The position numbers and the translations under genes are program-made. A model generated the notes under the pieces. The model saw nothing but the letters and a program-made list of their open reading frames with translations. It had not been told where the DNA came from and searched no databases. This document shows positions 9,744 through 19,775 of a stretch of DNA of 64,000 nucleotides, piece after piece. Each line of letters begins with the position of its first letter. Within the stretch, counting starts at the first letter, position 1. This DNA is from Caryophanon sp. (GTDB lineage: Bacteria > Bacillota > Bacilli > Bacillales_A > Planococcaceae), in NCBI GenBank assembly GCA_018384745.1, contig JAHAYH010000014.1, positions 1 through 64,000 on the forward strand, read 5' to 3'.

Positions 9744-10034
9744 TCAAGGTTGGATTTTATCCTGTAGCTTCTGGATGAATCTTGCACCAGCATGAATGGC
9801 AACTGCCGTATAAACGCTTTGAGGTACAAGCTCATGAACCAGAGTAACGAAAGGGTACATCTCCCAAGCAACTAAAGCAACGAGGAGTGAAGAACTAACT
9901 TCTGAGTAGTACCACATTGCATTGGCTTTACTCTTCTTCCTTGCTAGTTTTTTTACAATGCTGTTAAAGATGCTCACACATACAATAACAGCAGCGATAA
10001 GATTTGCCCAAGCATCAGGATCTACATGAAACAT
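9744..10034 (-). CDS. membrane protein, possible holin
   Basis: Two or three hydrophobic segments, 96 aa; holin role is inference only. Confidence 0.5.
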   Translation of the reverse strand: MFHVDPDAWANLIAAVIVCVSIFNSIVKKLARKKSKANAMWYYSEVSSSLLVALVAWEMYPFVTLVHELVPQSVYTAVAIHAGARFIQKLQDKIQP

Positions 10035-10152
10035 TAAGATTCCCCAAGATTTGATGCTTGAGAGATTTTATGATCTTTTTTACTTAATAGCTATCGCATA
10101 AGTAAATTAATGATAATATTGGGACTCCTGAAAACTCAATTGAGGATTTGAC

Positions 10153-10332
10153 ATGAGTTTAGTGATTGAAAATGAAGGTGCAGTAGATTCTGCTGAAGGT
10201 ACTGTATTCGGTGCCCAAACAGGTCCACGTACTATTGGTGATTTGCTTGGTGAATCTAATGATCTGCTTCCACTATACCGTGGCGGTGCAATGATCATTA
10301 CTGCTGAAGAAGAGCTTCCTGTAGCTCCTTAA
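10153..10332 (+). CDS. small protein of unknown function (59 aa), + strand inside minus-strand cluster
   Basis: MSLVIENEGAVDSAEGTVFGAQTGPRTIGDLLGESNDLLPLYRGGAMIITAEEELPVAP*; GAGG upstream; followed by a terminator; below the ORF-track length cutoff. Confidence 0.6.
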   Translation: MSLVIENEGAVDSAEGTVFGAQTGPRTIGDLLGESNDLLPLYRGGAMIITAEEELPVAP

Positions 10333-10346
10333 CAGTAAACCAAAAG

Positions 10347-10370
10347 AAAGAGGCGTTAAGCCTCTTTTTT
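10347..10370. terminator. terminator between convergent genes
   Basis: AAAGAGGCGTTAAGCCTCTTTTTT. Confidence 0.75.
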
Positions 10371-10715
10371 ATTTCTTAAGTTCCGGATGAAGTCTGCAAC
10401 TGCCAGTAACTCTGATGAGGTGCTCTTATAACGAAATTGCTGAATAACAGCATTAGCATCATCAATACTTTTACAGTAGGCTTCATAAGCCTGATAGTGA
10501 TCTAAATCCTTAAATACACTGACTTCCCATTGTGTGTAATTAGGATGATGGGTACGTGCTTTTTGGATACTGATGACTTCACGGGAATCCTTCAGTTTTA
10601 CCCATTTAGATCCTCTAGACTCTACTACGTAGGTTTGTCCTTTTAGTACTACAGTATTACCTGGTTTAAGTTTTAGTAGGTCTTCACTACTCATCGACTT
10701 CATCATCTGCTCCAA
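10356..10715 (-). CDS. hypothetical protein
   Basis: 119-aa ORF in leftward operon. Confidence 0.55.
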   Translation of the reverse strand: MEQMMKSMSSEDLLKLKPGNTVVLKGQTYVVESRGSKWVKLKDSREVISIQKARTHHPNYTQWEVSVFKDLDHYQAYEAYCKSIDDANAVIQQFRYKSTSSELLAVADFIRNLRNKKEA

Positions 10716-11067
10716 AGTTGATTAACTGTAATTGAATGAATTTCAGAAAGTCCTGAATCTCTTGATCCGATTTCTTAGATTTAATCAGATGGCTTACATC
10801 TATACTGAAGTTTGGAATAACTCTACGTACGTTATCGTAATCGTCTTCTAGAATGATAGCGCTGCCATCTATCCAGAGTTCATGATCATTGAATAAACGG
10901 CATAAGTCTGTGTCATCCTTAGTGAACTGGACCGAGAATGTATCTTCGTTATCGTCTTCGTCCCGAGGATAGTCATCATCAATATCATACTTAATGGGTA
11001 CACCATCATAGTCGTCAATGAGTGAGTTGGCGACTGCCATAATTCGTTCAAGTCTTACTGATTGCAT
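10687..11067 (-). CDS. hypothetical acidic protein
   Basis: 126-aa ORF in leftward operon. Confidence 0.55.
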   Translation of the reverse strand: MQSVRLERIMAVANSLIDDYDGVPIKYDIDDDYPRDEDDNEDTFSVQFTKDDTDLCRLFNDHELWIDGSAIILEDDYDNVRRVIPNFSIDVSHLIKSKKSDQEIQDFLKFIQLQLINFGADDEVDE

Positions 11068-11297
11068 GGTTCACTTCCTAAAGTAGTTACGTCTTCAACC
11101 GGTACGATATAGAAACCCTCTTTATCTACTTCGTACATAGAATCTAATTTGTCGTACTCTGCCTGGCTATCGCCAAGCTGTACGTAATAGAAGGTTTCAT
11201 CATCTGGGTGAAGAAGGTTATTGGTTTTGAATGCGGGTGAGTTTGAATAATCGAAGGTGTATTTAGTACGTTCGATAGTCATGTAATGACGGTACAT
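11055..11297 (-). CDS. hypothetical protein
   Basis: 80-aa ORF in leftward operon. Confidence 0.5.
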   Translation of the reverse strand: MYRHYMTIERTKYTFDYSNSPAFKTNNLLHPDDETFYYVQLGDSQAEYDKLDSMYEVDKEGFYIVPVEDVTTLGSEPCNQ

Positions 11298-11335
11298 TAG
11301 TTACCTCATTAAGTAAGGGGCCTAAGCCCCTTTGG

Positions 11336-14173
11336 TTAAATGATTCCTTTCTCTTTAAGATAGGCAATGTGCTTCTCTTTAAGTTCCAGGATGGTTTGTG
11401 CATCTGCACCATTTGGAATGGTAAATGGGTAAGCCCAGTTAGGATATGCAATATCCAGTTCTGCACCAATCTTCACACGGTCATGTGCAATGAGCGGATC
11501 TTCCTGCCATTGCATTTCTGTGATCAGATGTTTATTTACAAACATGATGGCATCTAGGTCATCATAAGTGATGTAGTAAGATGCATCGTGAATAGGTGCA
11601 ATCGGGAATATTTCATACTTAAACTTAGAGTTCCAGACATGGTTCATAAATGCCACCATAGCCCGGTTATTTAACTGGCCATAAGACTGACCAATTGCAT
11701 TACCTAAAGTACGTTCATCTTCACTGGTTCCTCTTGCTTGATAGCTTGATTTACGGATGGTATTGCTCAGTAAAGGGCAACGTAAACGTAAACCAAAGGC
11801 CAATGTGATGTAGCCTAAGTTTGCTGCTTCATCAATACGGCGCTGAACATACTCATCTGATTCGATGTACAGGGTATGATAGTTACCATAGATTTCTCTG
11901 GCTTCTTTCTTACTAAATCCAAACTTCTCTACCAGTCCGTGTTCAGAACCGCCGTAAGTCATCATAAAGGTTGGAGCCTTAGAATCATGACGTACAGGGT
12001 CAAACAGTTTCTTGATAGAGTTAATAGAACTAACACAATCAAGAATGCCAGGTACACGGTGAGGGAAGTATGAGAATGCTCGGATGGAGTGGCCATCATA
12101 CTTACTTGAGTTACCAATCTTGGTTATAGAAGTGGATTTACCCACGTCCTCACAAGTTTTAAGTAAGTTGTCATACTGACTATCAAATGGAAATACATCA
12201 TCATTGTTCTTACAGTGTATTGCTGCAAAGTCTTTTACTTTGATGACATCACCACGGAAGATTACTTCTGCATCATCACGCATGATATAGGTGCCATTGT
12301 CGCCTTTTACCTGGTAAATCTCATGGCCTAAGTACACCTTCATTTTGTTGGTGTCTTTAGACAAGAGTGCAGAGATATAATCTTCTAAACTGTTGAAGTC
12401 TGAGAAGGTGAAGATCTTACCTTCTGGTGCCTGGAAGATACTCTTAATGGCTTTACCATAGGTTGAACCACTTGGTAAGTTCTGAAGGTTTGGATCACTA
12501 CTGCTTAAGCGACCTGACTTTACTCTGGCAATATTAAAGCTGCCATGTAAGTAGCGTCTACCATCTGCTTTTAACATCCCTTCAGCAAATGCTTTCATGA
12601 ATGTATTAATCACTGTACACAGCTCAGAATAGTCAATGATGTTCTGGAGTAATTCCTTTACTTCAATGTCTTCTGTCTGGTGGATTAATAGCTTAATGGT
12701 ATCTGCATCAGTTTTAGGTTCCTTAGCTGGAGTCAGCTTTAGTACCGGTAACTTAAGTACACCATGTAGAAGTACTTGCAGCTGGTTTGAACTTCCGGGA
12801 TTGAAAACCAGATCATCAAAGTCATCTGCAGATTTACGAAGCTTCTTCAGTTTGGCGTTGGCTTTCTCCACCTCCTTATCAATCAGAATATCTTCAGCTG
12901 CTAATACATAGTCAGATTCAAGAATCTTTACCTTAAGGTCTTCACGCATAGTATTGAGTTCAGTATCTACTTCAATACGGCGTTCTTCATTCATAGGCAT
13001 GCCATGAAGTTCTGTAACCAGAAGTACACGCTGCATATCCAAGAAGTCTTGATATACAGTATCCTGCTTTTCAGCAAACATCTGATCCCAATACTTATCC
13101 TTAACCCATAAGTTACAGCAGCTATCTGTCAAGTTATAACGAAGTAACTGGAATGGTTCGATCTTCAGAACATTCTTAATGTTGTCTTCACCATAGTCAC
13201 CTGCATACTCATAGGCCAAGCCTTTAAGTGTCAGGTCAGGACGTGTCGTACTGTTTAGGCATAGGAATGCAATCATCCGTGTGTCATCCCAATTACGTGT
13301 CAGATGGAGTACACCATCTACCATGTTCTTGTGATCTAACGGGTGGTCCATGTAAAGTTCCCAGACCAATTGTTTTAAGTCATAGGAACCACCATGGAAA
13401 GTGATGTTGCCTTCATATGTATCGAAGAACTCACGTAGGAGCTTACGTACACGATGGTTCTTAATGTTGGCACCATAGATACCAGCTTCTGGTGTAATGG
13501 GCTTATAGTCCACTAGAAAGGACACACCAGCACTAATAGAAGTAGCGAATGCAATAGATGCAATTCCTGCTTCCCCTAATCGTAAGCTGAAGGTTTCAAT
13601 ATCTACACCTAGTTCTTCAAACTGGTGCAGACGTTTCAGTTCTTTCCGAATCTGATCATACGTAACAGGGTAACGCTCATCAGTGAACTCTAGATTAATA
13701 CGAGAAGATACTGTGCCACCATATGCTGCAATCATAGTGTTATTGGCCAGTTCAATTTTCTCAGTCTGGTTTGGGTTATAAGCCAGGCTAGAATAGTTGA
13801 CTGTGTAAACCACATTGATGTGTTCTAGCCCTGGAATCGTACAAGGTACTGCATGATCCAGATTGGCTTCTGCTTTGGCCTGTTTAGTAATGTACTTATA
13901 GTAGTTACTGTCTGCACATAAGATATGTTTTACCCCGGTTCCCTGTAGTACAGGCACCAAGGCTTCTACATGATCTTTCATAAGGTTTTTTGTGACCTTA
14001 TTATTGTGATACATCAAGGTTGCAGCCATGATTGCGGTGTCTGGGATACCTCCTAGAATCATTGGATTGGCATAATAATTTTCAATCATGCGTTGAGAAA
14101 AAGAGGTATCTTTAATCAGAATTGCTACATCGAATTGTGACTGCCCTTTATCACAAATCTTGTATAGGTTCAT
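11336..14173 (-). CDS. DNA polymerase (family A, N4-like)
   Basis: PolA palm/finger motifs: FTFSDFNSLEDY, TFMMTYGGSEHGLVEKFG, APIHDASYYITYDD; N-terminal 3'-5' exo-like region. Confidence 0.9.
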   Translation of the reverse strand: MNLYKICDKGQSQFDVAILIKDTSFSQRMIENYYANPMILGGIPDTAIMAATLMYHNNKVTKNLMKDHVEALVPVLQGTGVKHILCADSNYYKYITKQAKAEANLDHAVPCTIPGLEHINVVYTVNYSSLAYNPNQTEKIELANNTMIAAYGGTVSSRINLEFTDERYPVTYDQIRKELKRLHQFEELGVDIETFSLRLGEAGIASIAFATSISAGVSFLVDYKPITPEAGIYGANIKNHRVRKLLREFFDTYEGNITFHGGSYDLKQLVWELYMDHPLDHKNMVDGVLHLTRNWDDTRMIAFLCLNSTTRPDLTLKGLAYEYAGDYGEDNIKNVLKIEPFQLLRYNLTDSCCNLWVKDKYWDQMFAEKQDTVYQDFLDMQRVLLVTELHGMPMNEERRIEVDTELNTMREDLKVKILESDYVLAAEDILIDKEVEKANAKLKKLRKSADDFDDLVFNPGSSNQLQVLLHGVLKLPVLKLTPAKEPKTDADTIKLLIHQTEDIEVKELLQNIIDYSELCTVINTFMKAFAEGMLKADGRRYLHGSFNIARVKSGRLSSSDPNLQNLPSGSTYGKAIKSIFQAPEGKIFTFSDFNSLEDYISALLSKDTNKMKVYLGHEIYQVKGDNGTYIMRDDAEVIFRGDVIKVKDFAAIHCKNNDDVFPFDSQYDNLLKTCEDVGKSTSITKIGNSSKYDGHSIRAFSYFPHRVPGILDCVSSINSIKKLFDPVRHDSKAPTFMMTYGGSEHGLVEKFGFSKKEAREIYGNYHTLYIESDEYVQRRIDEAANLGYITLAFGLRLRCPLLSNTIRKSSYQARGTSEDERTLGNAIGQSYGQLNNRAMVAFMNHVWNSKFKYEIFPIAPIHDASYYITYDDLDAIMFVNKHLITEMQWQEDPLIAHDRVKIGAELDIAYPNWAYPFTIPNGADAQTILELKEKHIAYLKEKGII

Positions 14174-14706
14174 ATAAGCTTGCTCACTGTAATGAAGTTT
14201 TCAATATTAAAAGCCAGGGCATACTGATCAATAATCTGATCTGCACGTTCCCGGCTTATGCCTTTGGCTGTGTTTAGAGAAACGAAGTCTACCTCATCTG
14301 AAACCATATTCATAATGTGATCAGGGATAACCTGACCTACTTCTTCAATGGTTTTTGCTTCTCTAAATACAACCGAAATCATGTTCTTAAAGCTGCGAAG
14401 AGTTAATTCCCATTCATCTTCATACCGCTTTCGCATGCGTTTGAATCCCTCTACGAGGTCTTCATGCAGCTCACCGGATTTACGATGTAATACAGATTTC
14501 TTGACAGATTCCACTACGCTTTGAGGGTAGGCATTGCCCTCTACACGGAAGGCAATAAGTTCTTTATCTTCAAGTTCGTTATGCTCTTCCAGATACTCCT
14601 GACAGATAGCATCCCAAGTTTGGTTACGTGCTTGCTCTACACCTTTGATAAATGTAGAGATGAAGATATTCCGTAAACACATAGAGTTTGTTGAATTGAG
14701 TTTCAT
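14170..14706 (-). CDS. hypothetical protein (replication operon)
   Basis: ATGA-coupled between helicase and polymerase. Confidence 0.55.
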   Translation of the reverse strand: MKLNSTNSMCLRNIFISTFIKGVEQARNQTWDAICQEYLEEHNELEDKELIAFRVEGNAYPQSVVESVKKSVLHRKSGELHEDLVEGFKRMRKRYEDEWELTLRSFKNMISVVFREAKTIEEVGQVIPDHIMNMVSDEVDFVSLNTAKGISRERADQIIDQYALAFNIENFITVSKLI

Positions 14707-15932
14707 AAGTTACCTATTACATGGATTTCCTTCCGTGCACGGCTCATGGCCACGTAAAGTAAACGTGACAATGACTTGCTGGAGGATACGTTAGCGAAAT
14801 CGGAGAGGTCTAGGAACACACGGTCATAGGTACTCCCCTGTGATTTGTGGACAGTACATGCGTACTGAGGTCTGAAGTCTACCCAGGTTGTATCAATGGC
14901 ATAACGCATAGAGTCCTGCATTTTGGCATTGGCATAGTGGATGTGGGCTTTATAATCTTTAGGGATAAACAGGTTCTTAAATCCTGAAGTATCTACATAT
15001 AAACCAGGAATAGTATCCGTAACGGTAATACCATCTATTTCATGGTTTACATGAAACATTCCAGGATCTACCCGAGTAAGGCGTACAGTAGCATCCGTCT
15101 TAATGGATCCCATGGCTCCTTTGAAGAATTTGTTATTTACCATGTAGTCACCTTCTTGGTAACTGGTACGGTTTTCCAGCTCTTCAAATAAGAACTTCGA
15201 TACTTCTAAAGTTCTCTCATTGGTGAATGATAGGAACCGGGCAGATCCTTTTTTAAACGCTTCTACCATGGCATCAGCGAAAGCTTCATTTTCACTATCT
15301 TCATAATGAATAAAGCTCTTACCATCTGGTTTAAGTTCTGGGAACTCACCATCCAGTACATACTGTTTTAAGCTTTCAGCTACTTCTTTAAGTACTGAGG
15401 TTTCTTGTCGTACCTGTTCCTTAAGCTCAATGGTAGGGAATCCTCGGGCAGCTACAGGAATCTTACGACTACCTACTGGTGCCAGTTGTGCATGATCTCC
15501 TACGAAAATAACTGAAGAGCTTGTGCCTATACTCTTCATCAAATAATCCAGAAGTTCTGAATCAATGTAGCTGTACTCATCAATGATAAGCAGAGTGTTC
15601 AGTATAGGAGTGATAGGTGGGTACACTGGTTTACCGTACTGCATTTTAATCTTAAGGAATGAATGGAGGGTTCTACATTCATGGCCTGTGGCTTGTTTAA
15701 GGGAATCTACAGCTTTGTTAGTTGTTGCTGTAACCTCAATCTTTTTAGGGCGGGTATTGGTAAGTCTAAGCGTGGCAGCCCACTGCTTATCCTTCCACAA
15801 GTTAAGGATTTCCTTAATTAGTGTGGTTTTACCTGTACCTGCTGAACCATCTACAACGAGGACTGGATGATCCTCTAACAGCATAAGTTTAGCTGCTTCA
15901 AGGACATTGGTTTGATCTTGGGTTAATGACAT
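14703..15932 (-). CDS. DNA helicase (SF1, RecD/Dda-like)
   Basis: Walker A GSAGTGKTTLIKE; LLIDEYSYID; VHKSQGSTYDRVFLDL; YVAMSRARKEI. Confidence 0.88.
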   Translation of the reverse strand: MSLTQDQTNVLEAAKLMLLEDHPVLVVDGSAGTGKTTLIKEILNLWKDKQWAATLRLTNTRPKKIEVTATTNKAVDSLKQATGHECRTLHSFLKIKMQYGKPVYPPITPILNTLLIIDEYSYIDSELLDYLMKSIGTSSSVIFVGDHAQLAPVGSRKIPVAARGFPTIELKEQVRQETSVLKEVAESLKQYVLDGEFPELKPDGKSFIHYEDSENEAFADAMVEAFKKGSARFLSFTNERTLEVSKFLFEELENRTSYQEGDYMVNNKFFKGAMGSIKTDATVRLTRVDPGMFHVNHEIDGITVTDTIPGLYVDTSGFKNLFIPKDYKAHIHYANAKMQDSMRYAIDTTWVDFRPQYACTVHKSQGSTYDRVFLDLSDFANVSSSKSLSRLLYVAMSRARKEIHVIGNL

Positions 15933-15971
15933 TTTCCGGTTTCCTGAATAAGAAAAGCCGGAGTTACCCGG

Positions 15972-16142
15972 CTAGTGTTTAACGATAGCTTTTACAATAA
16001 TTAGAAGCCAGTCTCCTACTTCCCTAAGTATAAACATAAATAAGTAGGCGCTTCCTCCTGCTTTGGCTAAAGCATTCCAAAAAGCATCTTCCATGTCATA
16101 GTTAATGAGGAAGAATGATATGAGTATTAAGATGTAGGTCAT
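15972..16142 (-). CDS. small membrane protein (56 aa)
   Basis: MTYILILISFFLINYDMEDAFWNALAKAGGSAYLFMFILREVGDWLLIIVKAIVKH*; ATGA overlap with upstream vWA gene. Confidence 0.55.
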   Translation of the reverse strand: MTYILILISFFLINYDMEDAFWNALAKAGGSAYLFMFILREVGDWLLIIVKAIVKH

Positions 16143-17353
16143 TTACCCTTTCCTAAGTCTTCAACTTTAAAGTGAATGACAGATCCGAATGTAGGTCGCC
16201 ATGTAGGGTTATCATAGATACACCAGATGACAGGCTTCTTTGGATCCATGGATTTAGTTAGATGAAAGTAACCATCAGTGAGTACTACCAATGCACGGCT
16301 AGGAATATCCTGTAGCTTCTGTAGTACCGGTTCGATTAAAGTACCTCCACCACCTTTCATCTTGATCTGTCTGAACTCTTGCGTGTTCTTAACAACATCA
16401 CGTGCTTTAAGGTCATGGTCGAATTGCATGATGCCAATCTCTTTTGGTTTAAAGCGATCAAATACATGTGCAATTTCAGATACAAACTGGGTAAACATAT
16501 CGTTCGATACTGAACCAGAGGTATCAATAGCAAAGTCAATACGGCCTAAGCCTTTACCTAGTTTTCCTGGTAACGTCAGGTTCTGTGCTAGGCCACGTCT
16601 TGAAGGACGTTTAAAGCTACTACCTTGACGGCCAATGGCGTACATCTGATCTGCCAGTGCAGTCTTCCAGTCAATGATTGGACGTGTACGTTCCTGATAG
16701 TCACGTAACACTTGTCCTGGTACATTGCCCATGGCTTTAGATCCAGCTTGTTGTGAAGCCACAATAGATTGATCTACGATGTCTTGGACTTGCTGTGTAA
16801 CTTGGTCTTGGGTAACAGATGGGAATGGATTGCCATTACTGTCATTGCCTGCAGGTGTTTGCATGAAGTCATCAAAGTTAGGGCTCAAACCAGAAGTACT
16901 ACCTGGCTGTTTCTTTTCCTTATCTTTGATACGTGCATACACCTCATCTGCAGACATATTATCGTACTGATGATCCAGACAGATGCCTTCGATTACATCT
17001 AGGCCCATATTGTCCAGTTGGTTATTAATCACATAGTCAGTTGCAATATTCCACATACGATGGTCACGTGAACCAATACGGTTTAAGTGTTCGTAGATGA
17101 CATGCATGACTTCATGAAGTAAACCAAATGCAATTTGGCGGTTACTGAGTTTGATAACAAAATCTGGATTGATGAACATGTTAAGTCCATCAGTGGCCAG
17201 GGTTTTAATACTGCGTGTGTATGACAGGTTTAAGCGGATAAGTGCAGTTGCAAAGAAGGTGTACTCAGAGTTAGTCATTAGACTAATCTTAGCGGTACTT
17301 ACCTTCTCTTTGGCTTCTTTATCCACATCTGCCATAGGAATAATTGCGGTCAT
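16139..17353 (-). CDS. vWA domain / putative metallopeptidase (DUF2201-like)
   Basis: LLHEVMHVIYEH (HExxH) and FAIDTSGSVSNDMF (MIDAS). Confidence 0.8.
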   Translation of the reverse strand: MTAIIPMADVDKEAKEKVSTAKISLMTNSEYTFFATALIRLNLSYTRSIKTLATDGLNMFINPDFVIKLSNRQIAFGLLHEVMHVIYEHLNRIGSRDHRMWNIATDYVINNQLDNMGLDVIEGICLDHQYDNMSADEVYARIKDKEKKQPGSTSGLSPNFDDFMQTPAGNDSNGNPFPSVTQDQVTQQVQDIVDQSIVASQQAGSKAMGNVPGQVLRDYQERTRPIIDWKTALADQMYAIGRQGSSFKRPSRRGLAQNLTLPGKLGKGLGRIDFAIDTSGSVSNDMFTQFVSEIAHVFDRFKPKEIGIMQFDHDLKARDVVKNTQEFRQIKMKGGGGTLIEPVLQKLQDIPSRALVVLTDGYFHLTKSMDPKKPVIWCIYDNPTWRPTFGSVIHFKVEDLGKGK

Positions 17354-17883
17354 TCTGTTTTCCTTTTTATAGGTTCGTATTTGAACTCAGTTAAGGTATC
17401 AATAGTACCGGTGAGTTTGAATAGCACCATCTGCTGTTTCATTACGTTATTAATGAAACCTGCTGAAGGTAAGGAATTACGGGCACGTTCTCGGGCACTT
17501 TCTGCTAACTTAGTCAACTTACCTTTTCTAGGCTCAATCATAAGATGAGTGGCTTCTACTAAAAGTACCTGAAACCTGCTGTAAGGATTTAACAAGTACA
17601 TATAATCAATGTACATGTTCTCGGTAAAGTTTTGACGTAACAGAAATGGAATGTTGTATTCATACAGAAAGTTTAGTGTTTCTTCTACATCAGTACTCGA
17701 TAAATTAAATTCGGAAAAGGCGTATTTAATTGAGTCCAGTTGTAGATCTGTATGACAGTCATATGGATCCTGATTATGGACATGAAACAACCCAGGTCGA
17801 ATAACCTTGAGTTGTTCCGTGTAAATATGAGGTACATTCACATAAGCACTATCACGTAGATGATCCATGCTAATGTCTGACAT
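17350..17883 (-). CDS. hypothetical protein
   Basis: 177-aa ORF between vWA and ATPase genes. Confidence 0.55.
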   Translation of the reverse strand: MSDISMDHLRDSAYVNVPHIYTEQLKVIRPGLFHVHNQDPYDCHTDLQLDSIKYAFSEFNLSSTDVEETLNFLYEYNIPFLLRQNFTENMYIDYMYLLNPYSRFQVLLVEATHLMIEPRKGKLTKLAESARERARNSLPSAGFINNVMKQQMVLFKLTGTIDTLTEFKYEPIKRKTE

Positions 17884-17884
17884 A

Positions 17885-18830
17885 TTACAATGCTGCCGTA
17901 ATCCGTGATTTGTTTACAGAAATCCAATTAGATACTGCTTTGTCTGAAATCAGCTTCTTGGTTTTACGTAAAGCTGAAGCCATCGCTACAGTCTGCATTT
18001 CTGGTTCCATACGTTCAAGATAAGTCACTAATGGGCCAATCTTGGTTGTACCAACTTCTTCTACCATAGCCTGTGAGATCACACCGGTAAGTGCGTACAC
18101 TTGGCCTACTTCAGTAGGAAGATCTGCATTAGTGGGATCAGCAAGGATCTTTTTAATGTCAGGTAGTTTGGCATAGTAAGCCACGAATGCTTTAAATTCA
18201 GCTGCTACTTTACCAATAGTTCCTAGTGCCAGAGTATGTACATCATCTGTGTAAGAGCCTTCAAGGTTCATAATATTAGAAAGCTTCTCCCAAGTACGAG
18301 GACATGGGAAAGTAAGCTGGTCCACGTTAGGATCAAAGTCATGTAGGAAGTTTGGTTTCCAAGCCAGGTAATCCAGGATCATCTGGTTAATGCCTGCTTT
18401 AGATGCCCAAGCCATCCATGATTTATGATGTACTGCTACTTCTACCGTAATCACACGTGATTGAAGCGCTGTGCCTAGTTTGCCGGCAATGGCACCATCA
18501 GTAGCCTTGTTACCGCAAGCTACTAATACGACGTTATCAAGCAGTTTATGTTGCCCTACTTGGCGATCCAGAATTAACTGATAACTTGCAGCTTGTACTG
18601 CTTCGTCTGCAGAAGTTAATTCATCTAGACAGATTAGGAATCCATCATAGAAATCTTGCTTATTGGTTGCTGGATCAATTTTAGGTGAACCATCTTTATT
18701 CCATTTAAGAAGACGTTTTTCGTCCCCCATTCCTTGAAGTGGGAACATGTCGTTTGGAATGTAGGATGTGCGTTTACCGACGACATTACCTGATGCATCA
18801 AGTACATCAATAAAGTTTGGAATACCACCA
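17885..18830 (-). CDS. MoxR-like AAA+ ATPase, exon 2
   Basis: Open frame extends upstream of M at 18748 to ..GGIPNFIDVLDASGNVVGKRTSYIPND-MFPLQGMG; Walker B FLICLDELTSA; joins exon 1 in frame. Confidence 0.85.
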
Positions 18831-19775
18831 CTTTATGTTCATAGGACTTCGTTAGAATCCTACCGTTACACCACTTTATTAAAAGTGTAACTGCTACATG
18901 TCACCATGCAGAACAGACTATATCAACACCCTCGTTATTACGTTAGGCTATAACCCGTTTAGTTATAGAGTGATCCTTTATATCACTGTGACTACCTTTT
19001 CCATTTAATCCATACTTATTTAGGAACCACTTGGCTGTACTATGCGATGTTTACGCTGTCTAGTCGTTAGGCATTTAGCTAAAGTTAAGAGATCTGTCAC
19101 TTATGTTGTTTTCAATTAAGAAGTTGTCTACTGCTTTCGCTGCATCTACTTCATTATCGAATCTTTTCTGAAATACAGGTTTCCCATCCTTTTTGATTAT
19201 AGCTTTCCACTTTAATCTAGATTTATCCCAACATACATTGTGATACTTGGATGTAATTCCTGATTTTTCACCTAATCTCGCTTTTACAGGATTTTTAAGA
19301 CCTGTTCTATGAGCGTGTTTAAGGTTTTCAGATCTAGTGACCCACTCTAGGTTATAAGCATTATTGTTTAGCTTATCTCCGTCAATGTGGTTTACCTCTG
19401 GTTTGGATTCAGGATTGGCTACAAAAGCTTTAGCCACTAATCTATGAAGCATAAATTTATGGCTTATATTATTCTTGGTTATCTGTACCATAGGGTACAA
19501 GCAACCAGATCTAAAATAAGTTTTTAGTAGTCTTTCCTGGTATTTACCATGATTGGTTCTAATGGATCTTACTAAGCCTGTATTAGAGACTTGAGCATAG
19601 CCTTCAAAACCTTCAATATCTTTCCAATTAACTTTAACATCTAGCACGGGATTGTCTCTCTAAGATAGGGATCCTTAGTATGCACTAGGATATCCTACGT
19701 AACAAGAGGTTTCCCCCGTTTAGGTAGTTTTCGACATAAGATTTCTCTTATGAAGCACTATGCCGTTAGGCGTTA
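18831..19775 (-). other. group I intron (td/nrdB-like) inside MoxR-like ATPase gene
   Basis: Minus strand begins TAACGCC.., has CTAAACGGGGGAAACCTC, GACAATCCCGTGCTA, GCCTAACGACTA (P3'/P7), GATATAGTCTG (P7') followed by TTCTGCATGGTGACATG, and ends GAACATAAAG. Confidence 0.9.
19075..19647 (-). CDS. intron-encoded HNH endonuclease (NUMOD4 + HNH_3 + AP2-like)
   Basis: WKDIEGFEGYAQVSNTGLVRSI (NUMOD4), PEVNHIDGDKLNNNAYNLEWVTRSENLKHAH (HNH), C-terminal SKYHNVCWDKSRLKWKA (AP2-like); GTG start. Confidence 0.88.
   Translation of the reverse strand: MLDVKVNWKDIEGFEGYAQVSNTGLVRSIRTNHGKYQERLLKTYFRSGCLYPMVQITKNNISHKFMLHRLVAKAFVANPESKPEVNHIDGDKLNNNAYNLEWVTRSENLKHAHRTGLKNPVKARLGEKSGITSKYHNVCWDKSRLKWKAIIKKDGKPVFQKRFDNEVDAAKAVDNFLIENNISDRSLNFS

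Noticed and set aside
18827-18831. Alternative 3' splice site three nt further (AAAGTGG|TGGTATT)
   Set aside because: It also keeps frame and follows a G, but the td-like intron terminus GAACATAAAG and the resulting GGIP motif favour 18831/18830; not fully excluded.
18634-18831. 65-aa minus-strand ORF starting at 18831
   Set aside because: Out-of-frame overlap of ATPase exon 2; no RBS or family signature.
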